NCBI GenBank assembly: GCA_019321725.1
Contig: CM033106.1
Location: forward strand, 23,496,965-23,560,964
Direction: 5' to 3'
From: Paulownia fortunei
Lineage: Eukaryota; Streptophyta; Magnoliopsida; Lamiales; Paulowniaceae
DNA: 64,000 nt
The translations under genes and the position numbers were made by a program. Below, one piece after another: positions 34,197 to 46,600 of the stretch; positions within the stretch are counted from its first letter, which is position 1; every line of letters starts with the position of its first letter. The notes beneath the pieces are model-generated. The model saw only the letters and a list, made by a program, of their open reading frames with translations. It had not been told where the DNA came from and made no database searches.

Positions 34197-36668
34197 GGAA
34201 TAATTTTAATTTTGATCCCTTAATTATGTGACAAATAAGTGTCCGTCCACCTAATTCAATTGTATCAATTTTGGCCCTAAGATTTCTGAAGTCCATAATT
34301 TTAGGTTTCCCATTGTTAACCTCCCATTATCTAATGGGAAAGTGCATGGACAGGTCATGTGCCATCCATTGGAAGGGAAAAGCAAGACTTTAAGTCAAAT
34401 ATTTGTTTTTCAATGACTCATATCTTAGATCTCCAATTTTCTCTTATCTAAACTTAGGTATTGACATAAATTTGAGCACAAACACATGGATAGTAGATGC
34501 TTTAAGAATGATAATGATGTTGAAGTTTACGGGTGGTCACTCACATATCTAGCATTAAGGAGATTATTGCACTAGTTTATGTGTAAAATTTATTTTTACG
34601 TGTTACTATAAATTTTGATTAACATATAAAAATATTTTTATTTAAATAATAAGTTTCTTTCACAATAAGAGTAGTTAGAATTTCATTAGATTTTAATATA
34701 TTTTTAATTCATTATTTTTTAAAATATTTTTTCAATCATATTTTAATTTATTTATTTTTATTGAGTTCTCTTTATCTAATACTTTGCATTTTATTTATTT
34801 TTTAATTTTATTTGGTTCAATGAAAATTAGATTTTCATCTTCGTTACCTTGAGGGACATGATTTTACAATATTATAATTAGAATATTAAAATTTATCTTT
34901 TATTTAAAATATAATTCATAGTTAGACTTTTTCTCATGCAATCTTTTACAATACTACTAATATAAACTATTAATGACCTAAAAGATTATGGCGAAACTGT
35001 GAGAATTACTTCAATTTCCTAATTATATTTTTAACTTTGTAAGTTAATTTTTATTTTGTATTGTATCAAATTAAAATTGACTCTAATTTTACTTTAGAAA
35101 TTATTTTTTGCTCGATAAAAATAAAAAAATCATGAGTAAATATCACCTATCATATTTATTTTTAATAATTAGATAAAAAAAATCACAAGAAGAAATTATT
35201 TTTATAAATAAAAAAATAAATATTAAATATTATATTTTTGACGATTCAGTCACGCCCTCCATATTAAAATTTCGACTCCGTCCCTGACTCCGGTTATTAT
35301 TAGGAGATGAATGAATTTTATCACTATGTCAAACTTAAGAGCTAATATTCGTAATCAAGACAAAAGAAAAACATCACAATAGAAAACTAGCGAGAGTGGA
35401 CTATCTCAAAGAGATTTAAAGTTTGCTGGAATTAATCTTGTTGTATATATAACCCTCTTTAACTTTCATTTATGGAATTAAGTTGTATGTCTTTAATTTT
35501 TATTATGTAAGATGATGTGGGATATTAATGATTTTGTTGTATTATGTTGTAAGATGGTGTCTTATATTGGATGAATTTCCTCTCTTGTTGGATGATTGTA
35601 ATGTATTATGATTCAATTTTGCACTAAGAGGTGTTATTGTAATTCAGTTGGAAGTTATGATGTGAATTAGATTGTATCCTATTGGAATGGAGGAACAATG
35701 GTTTGTCACCTTTTTGTATTTCTATTGGCTTTGTGTAATTTTATTGGATGTTATTATAGTTTCAATTGCTAGCCTTTTATAATTTTGTTGGATGGTGTGT
35801 TTTTTCCTTAAAAAATGATGGAGATAAGAAATAAAAATAGATTACTTAAATTAGAACTCAAAATTAGTTACTTAAATTGAGTTTACCAGATTATATATAT
35901 TCTATTTTTCATAATGCATTACTCTTGTCTTTCATGACCGCGAGGTCAATCAACACTGCCACTAAATACAACACAATTACAACAACTATTACAACAACTA
36001 TTACAACTACAATTCCTACACATCTATTTATCTTCTTGAATGTGTGATTTTTGAGAATCATTTCTCTGCTCTTGAACATCCTCAGTTTAACTTCGATTTT
36101 TTTTATCTTTAATCTTGCATTCACTAATTTTATATTTAGGTTGTTCATCTTTCCTAAGAGTGACTTATGTGGACCTTTGGCAAATTTCAGAATTTGATCA
36201 TTTGAACACTCCTCAATATTCCATTTTTTTTGTCTATCTAATTAAAGCAAAATATAATTAGTGTGCCGTATTTAAAAAAAAAAAACATAATAAAGTGTAA
36301 GTAAATTATCCCTTATTAGGCATGCCTAAAACATTCTTCTTGATTGTTGGCAAAGATAAATACCTCCTTATTCCCTGTTCTTTTTTCGGTTTTCTCTTCC
36401 AAGAATCTTGTTGCCCTTGTTTTTATCAGCTGTGATAGCTTTTGAGTTGCAGAGGACTGAAAAGACCATCAATTTTGGAGCTAAAATCTCCCCGCAGACT
36501 GATAAAAATTCCCTCCAATGACTTTCTTGTTTAGAAACTAATAGGAGGTTAATGGCAAACTTAAATTGATGGATTTTAGAATGTTAGGGATAAAAAATGA
36601 TATGGCTTAAACCAGTGGGACCAAAATGATTTAGTGGCATAATTAAGAGACCAAAATTTAAATTATCC
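34197..36668 (-). mobile_element. Mutator-like DNA element with long terminal inverted repeats
   Basis: The first roughly 140 bases (GGAATAATTTTAATTTTGAT...TAACCTCCCATTA) reappear inverted at the right end (ending TTTAAATTATCC at 36668). The ends match over most of their length with small indels. Long inverted ends and a length of about 2.5 kb fit a Mutator-like element. No transposase is visible, so it is non-autonomous. A 9-bp target duplication is not clear (TTTGAAATC against TTTAAATAT). Inside, 35250-35290 carries another small-element-like end (GGAGTCAGGGACGGAGTCG on the minus strand), hinting at nesting. Confidence 0.65.
35909..36148 (-). CDS. Coiled-coil plus membrane-anchor ORF inside the Mutator-like element
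   Basis: An 80-residue frame, 79 plus stop. Residues 5-40 are a charged, probably coiled-coil helix (LNIKLVNARLKIKKIEVKL), and residues 45-70 are a single strongly hydrophobic segment built of Val and Ile. This layout resembles the C-terminus of the short GRF-zinc-finger proteins often found with plant DNA elements, but no GRF finger is readable upstream, so the ORF looks like the remaining tail of one. The Val repeat comes from a short (TTACAACAAC)-type tandem repeat at 35967-36010. Expression is uncertain. Confidence 0.4.
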   Translation of the reverse strand: MNNLNIKLVNARLKIKKIEVKLRMFKSREMILKNHTFKKINRCVGIVVVIVVVIVVVIVLYLVAVLIDLAVMKDKSNAL

Positions 36669-37177
36669 TTTAAATATGTTATATTATACTGTTTTAGTTT
36701 GTTTCAAATTTAAAGAGTTAATTAGATCGTTGTTGCTCTTGTATTATATTTAAAAAAGTGCTTTTTATTATAATCATTTTTCATGCAATATTGAAACAAA
36801 TGAGTAGAATTTTATAAGTAAAGAAATAATTATGCATTGTTGTAAAGGTATGTATTGCCTTTTTTTCTCAATTATGTGATGGGTTTTAAACTTGTTTATT
36901 TATATTTGAATATATATGTGTCAAAATGAGTTGGATCTCAGGTTACATTTTTACAGGGTTAAGCAGATCAAACTTAATCTTAAAAGCCATAATTCTATTT
37001 CGGGCCAACTGGTTAAATTTGCATAGCCATTTGATAATTGATATGCAATACTATGAGATATTATAATGTTTCACATTGAAATAAAACTTCAAAAGCATTT
37101 GGAGAAAAAAAAATTACTCTCTACTTTAGATATTTTTAAATTCACTAATTTTATGATTCTACTCGTATAAAATAAAA
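36669..37177. other. Spacer
   Basis: A+T-rich, no feature recognised. Confidence 0.65.
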
Positions 37178-37440
37178 TGTTAGAATATATTCTAAATCTT
37201 TTATTTAATTAAATTATTATGTGTCTAATCTTGATTATAGGTAGGTTGATTCTACTGTTTATATTTTCGATTATGTTCTTTATAATGTCAATCATCAAGA
37301 CAAGAATCATAAGTTTTATTTAAGCAAAGATTGTATTTGATTAATGTACCTCAAACCTATATAAAAGTTATCATTGTAATCATTCAATATGCGCTTTAAT
37401 AAACAATAACTTCTTTATTCCCCATACTATTTTTCTAACA
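37178..37440 (+). repeat. 5' LTR of the small LTR element
   Basis: Begins TGTTAGAATATATTC and ends TTTTTCTAACA, giving TG...CA ends with a 7-bp inverted repeat (TGTTAGA/TCTAACA). A TATA-like TATATAAAA lies at 37359-37367. The primer-site match TGGTATCA begins at 37441. Confidence 0.85.
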
Positions 37441-38650
37441 TGGTATCAACATGGTGTAAATTAGATTTTTCTACACTTACACCCTTTGTTCTTACTGTAG
37501 TTATGCTTCCGCTCACATCTATTTTGGTTATCTTGCATTGTTTCTTCACTCTATACATTAATTTATTGGTTTATTTGAGTTTGATCCTTTGGATTAATGG
37601 AAAGTTTGAGTTGAATCCCAACTTTGATTTCCTCAGAGTCTTCAATGATGTCTGTTTTTTATGGATTCCATTTTGGAATTTTATGATGTTTTAAAGCTTG
37701 ATATTTTCTTTTACTGTTTGTGAATCGCATCTTGTTGGACTTGATGAAATTATGTGATTCTATTTGAGACTAATTTGTTATTGATTTGTCAACAAAAAGA
37801 TCTCGATGACAAGTCTTTAGAACTCGACCAGGACAAACATGACCTTGACTTGAACCTCCTGTCATGCTAGACTTGATCGCTTAAACACAAATGGAACCTT
37901 AAGCTTGTTACGCTATACTTTAACTATAATTCTCCAATGGCTAAATTAGATTTATTTGAATCTACAAGGTCAACATGCTTGGAATAGTAAATAAAAGAGA
38001 GAATATATGGTATATCATTGAAATAGCTTTTGGGGCCTATTTATAATCTTTCAACATTATACGTGCCTTAACCCCAACTTAGTATAATGCCCACGTTTTG
38101 TGGCTAAAAAATCGGGTCTTTAGTTAGGTCGAGTTTGGATTGGGTCCGACTCATGGTAAAATACTTGTATCCCATCCTATTATGTGATAATCTTGAAGTA
38201 GTGGGGGTAGTTTGGTCTATTTCTTAATAGCATTACCCACATCAGTTAACTTGAAAATTGCTTTGGTCATTTTTTGTAGTTTTTCAACTATCAGCAACCT
38301 ATAAACCTCATTGGACATTTCAAATTTTATTTGACACCTAAGGATGCAAAGAGTCCCGGTCAGACCAAGTACCCGCTCCAGTTAGGACAGATTTTTGTTA
38401 GTTAAACGGGATTTAGGTCTTGTAAATTTGGACCCAATTGAGTTGGGGTCGGTTATGAGTTTAGTGAGGCTCATTTGGACCCAATATGTAAGTTAAACAA
38501 ATAATAATAGACTTTTTCCCATTTCCATTTCCTAGTTTCCACCACTTGGTCATTGGACTTGTAATTTCGAGTCGTCCGTCAGCCTAAGTCTAGAACTTCA
38601 AATGCCGAGCCTGTCCTCAGCCACAAGTCCATCCATCTCTTACTATCAGA

Positions 38651-38690
38651 GGCTAGAATATATTTTAGATCTTTTCTTTATATATATCAG
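38651..38690 (+). repeat. 3' LTR, first part
   Basis: GGCTAGAATATATTTTAGAT aligns with the first 40 bases of the 5' LTR. Homology then breaks at the nested insertion. Confidence 0.75.
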
Positions 38691-40032
38691 AGTCAATTAC
38701 AAAAAATATCTTGAATTTTAATTAAATTATAAAAAAATTCAGTTAATTTTTAAAATTATAAAAACTAATTTTAAGGTTTGCATTCGTCTTACATTTTACA
38801 CCAATTGTTAATTGACATAATGAAAATTGTTGACGTCATCAAAAATGAATGTGAAAATTTAAATTTGCCCATGAATTACTGTTTACAAAATGTGTTGAGA
38901 CTAAAATGCCCTTGAGGCTATTTATAATATTTTATATTGTAAAGGGATATAATTGTTATAGTTTTTATATTAAGTAAATATCACAATTTGAGTAATATTT
39001 TAATTTATTTTGCCTATTTTCAATTTTTTTTATCTTTTTTTAATCAAAACATAGTTATTTTATTGTTCAAAACTTCCTTTAGTATATTTTCATAATTTAT
39101 ATTTTTCATTAATGTTTAAATATTAATAATTTGAGCAAAGTTTAAGGCTTAAAGTTTTCTCATATTATATATCATAAACTAGATAAATTTAAATATTAAT
39201 ATAATTCTATATTTAAAGACTAGAATATATATTTACATTCAGAATTTAAAAAAAATAGATCTATATAAATAAAACAAATTAAAAATTAAAAAAGGGTAAA
39301 TTGAAAAACCTAATTTTGATAATTAAAGAAAAAAATATTTAGATAATATTTATAAATTATTTTTTAAAAAGTTAAAACATACAAAATATAAAAAAATTAA
39401 AAAATTAAGAAAAAAAAAAGTTTCTATTCATCTTATTTATAAAAAAAAAATATAATGTGTACATGTATATATATTTAGGGATGGGGGGTGGGGCAGGAGT
39501 TTTTGGTTGTTTTTTTTTTTTAATTTTTAAAGTAAAAAATTATGGATCGTCGGGTCATAATTGATAAGATGAAAGGTTGATATTTATTTTAGGGTAAATT
39601 ACAAAAAATATTTTTGAAATTTGAACTATTTACAAAAAAATCATCTAAATTTGTAATTTACAAATACCCTATTGACATTTGTTTCTATTTTACAAATTGC
39701 ATCTACTAGAGGAGTATTTATAAAATAAAGAAAACCTCAAAAGGGCATTTGTAATTTTAAAAATAACTGATTTTTTTGTAAGTAAACTAAACTTTAGGGG
39801 CAACTTATCCTTTATTTTGACTTGGGAGCAAAGTTGTCTCTTCAGATTTTTTTTCTTTCAAATTTCAACTTCTAAAAAGAAATAAAATTTGCAGAAGTAA
39901 TTTTGACTTTTCATCAATTCCGTTAGTTTGACCAGACTTCCGCTTGTTGGAGGGGTATTTGTAATTTTAAAAATTAACTGAATTTTGTGTAATTAAGCTA
40001 AAGTTTAAGAATAATTTTTATAATTCATGTAT
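38691..40032. mobile_element. Nested inverted-repeat element splitting the 3' LTR
   Basis: The ends are loosely inverted: AATTACAAAAAATATCTTGAA at the left and, on the opposite strand, AATTATAAAAATTATTCTTAA at the right. Its 1.34 kb has no coding capacity. It is the same repeat family as 63716-63966 and itself holds a second copy at 39592-39812. LTR homology stops at its left edge and resumes within a few bases at its right edge. Confidence 0.65.
39592..39812. mobile_element. Small inverted-repeat element nested a second time
   Basis: Starts GGGTAAATTACAAAAAAT and ends with the inverted form (GGGGCAACTTATCC). Its interior resembles 63716-63966 (GGGCATTTGTAATTTTAAAA versus GGTATTTGTAATTTTAAAA). 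It is a MITE-like unit of about 220 bp. Confidence 0.6.
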
Positions 40033-40274
40033 AAATTATTATGTATCTTATGCTGATTGTAGGTAGGTTTATTATAATGTTCATGTTTCTATTTCTAATT
40101 ATGTTCATTATAATGTCAATGTCAACACAAGATTCATTAGCATCATTTTAGGAAAGATTGCATTTGATTGATGTACCTCAAATATATATAAATTAATAAA
40201 AGTTAATATTGTAATCATTCAATATGCAATTCAATAAACAATGATTACTTTCATCTCCTATTATTTTTCTAACA
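40033..40274 (+). repeat. 3' LTR, second part
   Basis: Aligns with 37211-37440 of the 5' LTR, ending TTTTTCTAACA. The matching words GTAATCATTCAATATGC and TTGATGTACCTCAAA style segments occur in the same order. Confidence 0.85.
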
Positions 40275-40565
40275 AATACCACTTTCATTTTCATTTTTTT
40301 TTATAGATAAATATCATTCATATTAATGATGTAACAATAAATACAAGCTTAAGTAACCTCAAAGAAAACTAGATGACAATGCGAAAATTGGAATAGGCCC
40401 TGACCAACGTTTGGGAAATGCTTATTGTACTATATTATGAGCAAGGATATAGTTACATTAATTTCATATATAACATTGAAAACCATGTTAGGACCAACAA
40501 ACTCTGAACCCACAAAATATATCCTTTGCCTTTTCCAATGCTAGAATTATCTTCTTATGTTACAC

Positions 40566-40590
<25 letters not shown>
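40275..40590. other. Spacer with a (TA)n run
   Basis: No gene seen. A (TA)n microsatellite lies at about 40575-40597. Confidence 0.65.
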
Positions 40591-40597
<7 letters not shown>

Positions 40598-40599
40598 TC

Positions 40600-41590
40600 C
40601 AGCTCGAAGCTATCATCTCATGAATTTCAGAAGTGGATATGAATTGCATTCAAGAAGGATTAATTCCCTCTTTAAAAAATCAAAGAAAGGTTTTCTATTG
40701 CCAAAGCCACAAGTCTCAAAATCAACTTCAACCTTTCTAAAACTTATATCTGTAAATGAATTTGTTTCAAAATCAGTTTTATCCTTGTCAAAGACCTCAA
40801 CACTCGCAGCATCTTTGGTTATCCATTTTTACAAATATTTTACCCAATTCAAGTTGATCCAGAAGGAATTAAAAACTGTTATCATCGGTAAATAAATTCC
40901 TTTTCAATTTTAATTTCCAGTTACTCAGTCAGATATAAAAATTGTTCAAGATTCTTCAAATTTTTAATAGTCCATCAAAATGTAACCATTCCTCTGATAC
41001 CATTCGGAGCTACAGGATAATCAAAATGTAACTATTAATTGAGACCATAGAGATGTGGGGAAAATACTGGAAACAAGAATTTAATGAATAAACAATAAAT
41101 AAACAAATAGACAATAAGAAATTAATAACAAATTAAGTATAACAAATATATAAATTTGCAGAATGTAGGATAGAAATTGCAGAATCAAGATACAAAATTG
41201 CAAAACAGAAATAAAAAAGATCTGAAACTTTACTTGATATTAAAACTGAAAATTTGATCTAAGATCTTGAATTTTGTGTACTGTAGATGAACTGTACATG
41301 CTATAAATTCAAAGAACGAGTGTAAAGTGAAACCATACAACTTCTTAATTTCTAAGGCTTCTGCCTTCACCATGTGCATTTGCTTCCTTTTATAGGAGTT
41401 TTTCTTATTGTCATTCGGACTTGAAAATTTTGATTTGGAGTCGGCCATTATCATCTATTTTTGAATTTGTGTCTTCAATGCTTCTTCGGTAATTTATTTT
41501 GATAGATGTTTGTCACGTTAAGAAGTCATATTGCATCTCTCATACATCTGCAATTTATTTTGATTTGAGCTGCTTTTTCTTTTTAAAGTT
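40600..41590 (-). pseudogene. Caulimovirid-like leader and primer-site fragment
   Basis: The interval 41200-41500 resembles the palindrome core flank at 1640-1900 (TTTACTTGATATT, then a CTTCTGCCTTCACC-type segment, then GGACTTGAAAA). On the minus strand it leads into TGGTATCAGAGG (41002-40991), a tRNA-Met primer site as used by caulimovirids. Below it, the minus strand has a decayed coding stretch at 40600-40890 with KDKTDFETNSF and GFGNRKPFFDFLKRE. I infer the intergenic region, primer site and start of the first ORF of the same virus type. The coding part is not securely identified. Confidence 0.5.
40991..41002 (-). other. tRNA-Met primer-site match
   Basis: The minus strand reads TGGTATCAGAGG, 11 of 12 to the tRNA-Met primer site. 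No LTR is seen next to it, which favours a pararetroviral rather than a retrotransposon origin. Confidence 0.6.
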
Positions 41591-41599
41591 ATGTTTCCA

Positions 41600-41669
41600 A
41601 TTTTTTCTATTTCTATTATGCAATTTTATATCTTGATTCTGCAATTACTATCCTTTATTTTGCAAATTA

Positions 41670-41701
<32 letters not shown>

Positions 41702-43192
41702 ATAATGCACCATTTTCTTGAAATTGATCAACAAACTTCTTCTAGTAGTCAATGGAAGACATGTCGTGGACTAGTATATACTAGTATTAACTTTTGGATC
41801 ATAAACCATTAATAGAGAGACTGTCACTAGTGCTACTGGAATTTTTTGGTGATTTTCAATGCACATTGGAGATCTATGACTTTTTCAATTAATGTGCATT
41901 GATGTGCCATCCAATAATTTGGGACTCTCAATTTGCTCTAAGAGATTCTCCAACCTACCACCAAAAGTTACATTATCACACAAAATATGGTGTAAAGTAT
42001 ATATTTTTATTTTGCCCCAAATTTATTTTTGTTCTATTTTAAATTTAATTCCATTTGTATCTTATATTATATATTTAATTAATTTATAATTTAGTTCTAT
42101 TTATTTAATTTTAATTTAGTTATTATTTTGAAATTATATTTAGATTAATTAATTATAATAATTAATATTTGTAATAAATTATAATAATTAAAAAAATAAA
42201 TAAATACATTAAAATAAGATTACTTGCACCAAATTTAAAAGTTAAATGCAACATAAATATTGAAAACTAAAATTTTAAAAATAAAATACTACATAAACTA
42301 AAGACAATAATTTAATAGTCTAGTAGATAATTTATGGGTCTTACAATATCATCAAAGTATTAATTATATATAATTTTTTATTTAGTAGAATTAGTAGTAA
42401 TAAAATATAAATAATTAAATAACTTTATAAATAACTAAATTAGTGATAATTGAAAATCAAAAAAATAAGAATAAAATAATTATTTGGTGTAGTGGGTTGG
42501 AAATCATATAGACCAAATTACATCAAATTATCAAATGAAAAGAAAATAGGAACAACTGCGAAAAGGACATCCTCAAATGATTAAGAATCCAAAATGCATA
42601 CATTGCTACTAGCCTAGACCGATAAAACCCTCATCAAAATCATCTATTGTAGAGGCTAACTGTTACAGAGACTTGTTGATACTAGTTATTGTCCGATCAA
42701 TGGCACCAGACAAATAAAAAAAAAACAGATTTTACACCAAAAGGTGCAAGCAATAAAATTCTAAAATTTAGTAGGCTCCCAATCTTTATCATCTCAACAA
42801 GTTCAATTCTAGAACTCATACATTTTTCATGAAGAAAACACGTGTACCACTTTACTTATCATTGTTATATTAAAAATCAATCCAATTTCTTGCAGGCCCA
42901 GTTTAGAGAACAATCTAGAATATAAGCAAGAACATTATCCTAAAGGACATTTAGTCCAAAATGTTGATAAGCCGTGTAATGTTATTTTCTGAATGAGTTC
43001 CAATAATACTAATGTACTTTATGTTCATCTTTTCGCAGCTGGCAGGTAAAACACCTAAATTAGCTATGCTGTCAGATATCAAAAGCACTACTTAAAGTTC
43101 ACGATCAATCAATTTCCAACCAAAGATGAAATCTCTGTTAGCATTAAAAGTCAAAACACTTCTCTTACATTATAATACCTGATGTGGGATAT
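41600..43192. other. A+T-rich spacer
   Basis: No gene. A CA-rich microsatellite lies at about 41670-41700. A short inverted pair (CAATGCACATTGG and TTAATGTGCATTG) lies at 41858-41905. The interval 42050-42480 is nearly pure A+T. Confidence 0.6.
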
Positions 43193-43518
43193 AAAAAACC
43201 TATATAAATTTATTAAGTTACCCATGACAGAGAGTTTAAATGTGATCTAATTTAAGAGCCTAATAGATCGGCTTTACCCAAACCAAGTTCAACCATGACT
43301 CATAGATCTGGTTGTACATGGAACTTATCAACCATAATCTAAGTATTATAATGCATGTATACTTAATTAATCAAAAGACAACATGTGGCATATTTCTTTC
43401 CTGTAAATACTAGAAAGAACATTGTATAGAAAAAAAAGAGAAAAATTGCACATACACTTCCACACACATCATGTCTTAGAGATCTATATGATTCGATCCG
43501 ACAACTCTAGTCGAATCA
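43193..43518 (+). repeat. 5' LTR of the Tat element
   Basis: Starts TGTGGGATATAAA and ends CTAGTCGAATCA. It aligns throughout with 56127-56458. Confidence 0.92.
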
Positions 43519-43520
43519 TC

Positions 43521-43538
43521 TGGTGCCGTTTGTGGGAA
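43521..43538 (+). other. Primer-binding site of the Tat element (tRNA-Asp type)
   Basis: TGGTGCCGTTTGTGGGAA lies two bases after the 5' LTR. It is a variant of the TGGCGCCGTTGCCGGGG type found in Tat and Athila elements. Confidence 0.8.
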
Positions 43539-43568
43539 CTTCCCACTCTCATTCTTCAATAATTTGGG

Positions 43569-44398
43569 GTGAAAATTCCAGCTGCACAAAAGATGGTCAA
43601 ATCCTCTGTTGATTCAAACACTTTGCAGGTTACCACCTCACTCTCCCAGCTTGAAACTCCAAACTCACCGCCTGGAGGATTTAACCCTGAACAAGTTGTG
43701 CAGATGAGACGTGTAGACTTGGAAGCGATCACGTTTCAAATCAGTTGTCAGGTTCTGAAAGAACAAGGTAGAGATATTCCAGATTCCTGGTGGCAGTAAC
43801 CTATCGTACCGTCGTCTGTGAGCCAGTGGCAGCGACGAAGCCAAGATAAATCATGTTCTACGTCAGATGAGGAATTTAGCACATCTGTGGCGCATAGTCC
43901 TTACCTCCCTCATACTATAAGAAGACACCTATCGTATATAAGCTCTAGATATTTCAAAGAAAGAGAAGCCTTTAGAGCAGAGAGAGAGCCCGTTATCTCT
44001 AGAGCAGAGGTTAATGAAATCAGCGATCAGGTCCAACATATTGGTCGCAAAATAGATGAATTGAAGCAGAAAAGATTTACTGCACTATGCAACAAGGGAT
44101 CCCCATTTTCTCTTGATATATTAACTAAGATAATGCCGCCAGGTTTCAAGCTCCTGGACCTGCCAAAATATGATGGCAATAAAGACCCGCAAGACCATCT
44201 TACAAGATATGAGCATGTGATGCAGTTATACGGGTTATCTAATGCTATAAATGCTCGAATATTTATCATGACCCTCACAGGCAAAGCCAGGAATGGTTCA
44301 CAAGTCTTCCTACGGGGTCACTAAGCTCTTATGAACAACTGTCAAAGAAATTTTTTTGTCAATTCGCCAGTAAGAAAAAATCGAAGAGAGCGGTCAAG
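43569..44398 (+). pseudogene. Tat gag, truncated by an LTR insertion
   Basis: The frame starting near 43569 runs to a TAA at 43797 and continues in the same frame to about 44285. There a one-base shift moves to the frame that reads TGSLSSYEQLSKKFFCQF and ends in SKKKSKRAVKV at the LTR junction. The conserved gag core KLLDLPKYDGNKDPQDHLTRY (about 44150-44215) is the usual gypsy gag signature. The gag C-terminus with its zinc knuckle and the start of protease are missing; they were lost where the LTR copy at 44395 sits. Confidence 0.88.
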
Positions 44399-46290
44399 GT
44401 TTAGATAGGCTTTGATGCATAAAGAAAGAGTTTGTGATTGGAAATATTTGATAGAAAATACTTGTTTTAAAAACTGTCATCTTACTGTATTCTTGTGTTT
44501 TAAGCTTCAAAAATATATGATATGTTGAATAAAACCTGTAATTATCATCATATTTATGTTTATATATGAGTTAAGAGTATTAGAATGAATTTTGATTGGT
44601 TAGAAATTAAAATAGATAATGATATTGGAGAAACACTCAAACTGCCAAAGTAGCAAAATCTATTTTGGTGAGCTGTGAAGGAAATTGAATTAGGGGAGCT
44701 GTGTATATGTTATATAAGTGCAGTAAAAAGTTGGGAGAGATTGAATATACGTAAGGGTGCCAAAACCATTAATGTCATGAAGTGTGCAAAATTGTCAAGG
44801 TGGGAAAATAATCTATTTTAGTATGTTGTGAAGAGAGCTGAACTTAGGAAGCTATATCCATGAGTTTTATCAATTTTATGATATGGTTACATTTATATAC
44901 ATGTTATTTAAGTGTGGTAAAAATTTGGGAGTGATTGGATATGTTTAGGGATGTCAAAATTATCATATAACTAAATTGGATAGCAAATAAATATGAAAAT
45001 ATGAATTTGTCAAATTTGATAACTTAGTATATTTCAACCTAAACATGTTGCTATTGAGTGTTAACAATTAGGTACATGATATTAGAGTTATAATACTTCA
45101 ATTATATGATATTTACATGTATCTAAGATGAGAAATTAAGGTATTGGAGGGACTAGATTGGGTTCTAGTTTGTAAAACCTAGATAGCTTAGTGTTTAAGG
45201 TCTCAGTATGATATTTTATACTTTCAACTTGCCAAATTGGAAATGGTGTTTGATGTTGGTAATATTACAGACTATTTTACATCTAAGATTGGAGGGGAAC
45301 AATAAAAAAATCTAGACTAAGCCACCAAGCAAGTGAAAGGTAAGTAAAGATTCATTTGCAACTACAATGCATAGATATAGTAGATGTGTGAATTATACGT
45401 AATATCATAAATCATATGTGCATAGTAGAGGGCTTTCTATTGAGCATACATACATGGATATTGTTATTGGCACGTGCATGTATCATATACGCGCATTGTG
45501 ATAAATCTTGCATTGCACGGCATGATTGTAAGAAAGAAAAATATTTTGTTGACCACTACTAGTGCATCGAAGTATGCATGGATTTGTAAATTCGCGTGCA
45601 TGGATTTGCATGCATATGAGTATGCATAGATTTGTATGCTTATATGATTATTGACTATTGGATTACGGCGGTGTACAGAGCTCTTTTTCGGTGCATGGGA
45701 TAGTAACGTTGGTCAGGGGCCCAAGAAAGAAATGATTTTGAGAGAAATATTTTGATGCATAAAATTGCATTGTGGGTATAGCATGTTGAGATGCATGACT
45801 TGATATTGTGGATTATTCTTTGACATGCATAGTCATTACTTGTTGAGCATTAACTCATATAGTTTATGCATTGTAGGTGAGTACGGCGATGTTTGAAGCA
45901 TCTTTTATTGGCTGGGCGGCGGTTGGAGCTCCTACAGGTGTCTGAGAGAGTGTGTACATGGATGACGACTGATTAGGCTATTTTGTTGACTTGTTATATT
46001 TTGAGTCTATTGTATTATATTTTTAGACTGGTACTATATTTTGCTTTTAAAACTTTACTGTAAATAAGTTTGTAAATATTAGATCGTTGTGGGTGTTGTG
46101 CTTTTATATAAACATTGATCCTGCTATATACACGACGTGTGAGAAAGTATTTTAAATAGGGTTGTGCATGTAAGAAGTAATTTATCTTTTCTTAAAGTGT
46201 TACAAAAAAAAAATATTCTATGCATGCACACAGGTTTTATCATGTCAAATTATACTATATATCTAGTTGTGTAGTAATGGGGGTGTTACA
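44395..46290 (-). repeat. Truncated copy of a long foreign LTR, inverted relative to 52266-55165
   Basis: This is the reverse complement of most of 52266-54250. On the minus strand it starts TGTAACACCCCCATTAC at 46290. It lacks the last roughly 900 bases of that LTR and has no target duplication on the truncated side. Matching landmarks are the CCGCCCAGCC and GTGCACCGAA segments and the paired AAACTGCCAAA words. It replaces the gag-protease junction of the host element. Confidence 0.9.
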
Positions 46291-46600
46291 AGTTCACGTG
46301 ATATTATTTTTTTGGATGCATTATGCCGTTTGGAGCTAGAAATAACTTGCATATGTCTTGTAAAGACCCCCTTTGTCTGGGTTCCAGAGGTGCGGAAATT
46401 TTTCCCTTAGGCATTATAAATCTGCTAACCTCCTTGGGAACAGAGCCTTGTCGCAAGACTCTGATAATATTTTTTTTGGTAGTAGACTTTCCCTCTACAT
46501 ACAACATTATTATCAGTAGGCTCGGCCTCAATTAGTTCCAAGCCGTCGTATCCATCTTTCATTTGAAAATAAAATTCCCTACCAAATACGGAGTTGGAGA
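46291..46600 (+). pseudogene. Tat protease region, partial
   Basis: Starts straight after the truncated LTR with FLDALCRLELE, then GAEIFPLGIINLLTSLGTE, and VVDFPSTYNIIISRLGLN, the conserved tail of Tat proteases. The catalytic Asp lies upstream and was lost with the insertion. A frameshift near 46340 separates the first two motifs. The same region is present in the second Tat element at 62920-63200. Confidence 0.8.

Larger units (their letters stand above)
37178..40274 (+). mobile_element. Non-coding LTR retroelement with a nested insertion in its 3' LTR
   Basis: A 263-bp 5' LTR (37178-37440) and a split 3' LTR (38651-38690 plus 40033-40274) flank about 1.2 kb of non-coding internal DNA. The internal region starts TGGTATCAAC, a copia-like tRNA-Met primer site directly after the LTR. 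No gag or pol is visible, so it is a TRIM/LARD-like or deleted element. Without the nested 1.34 kb insertion the element is about 1.75 kb. I found no target duplication. Confidence 0.8.

Noticed and set aside
37440..37694. 84-codon hydrophobic frame after the small LTR
   Set aside because: Begins in the primer site of a non-coding LTR element and has no gag-like features.
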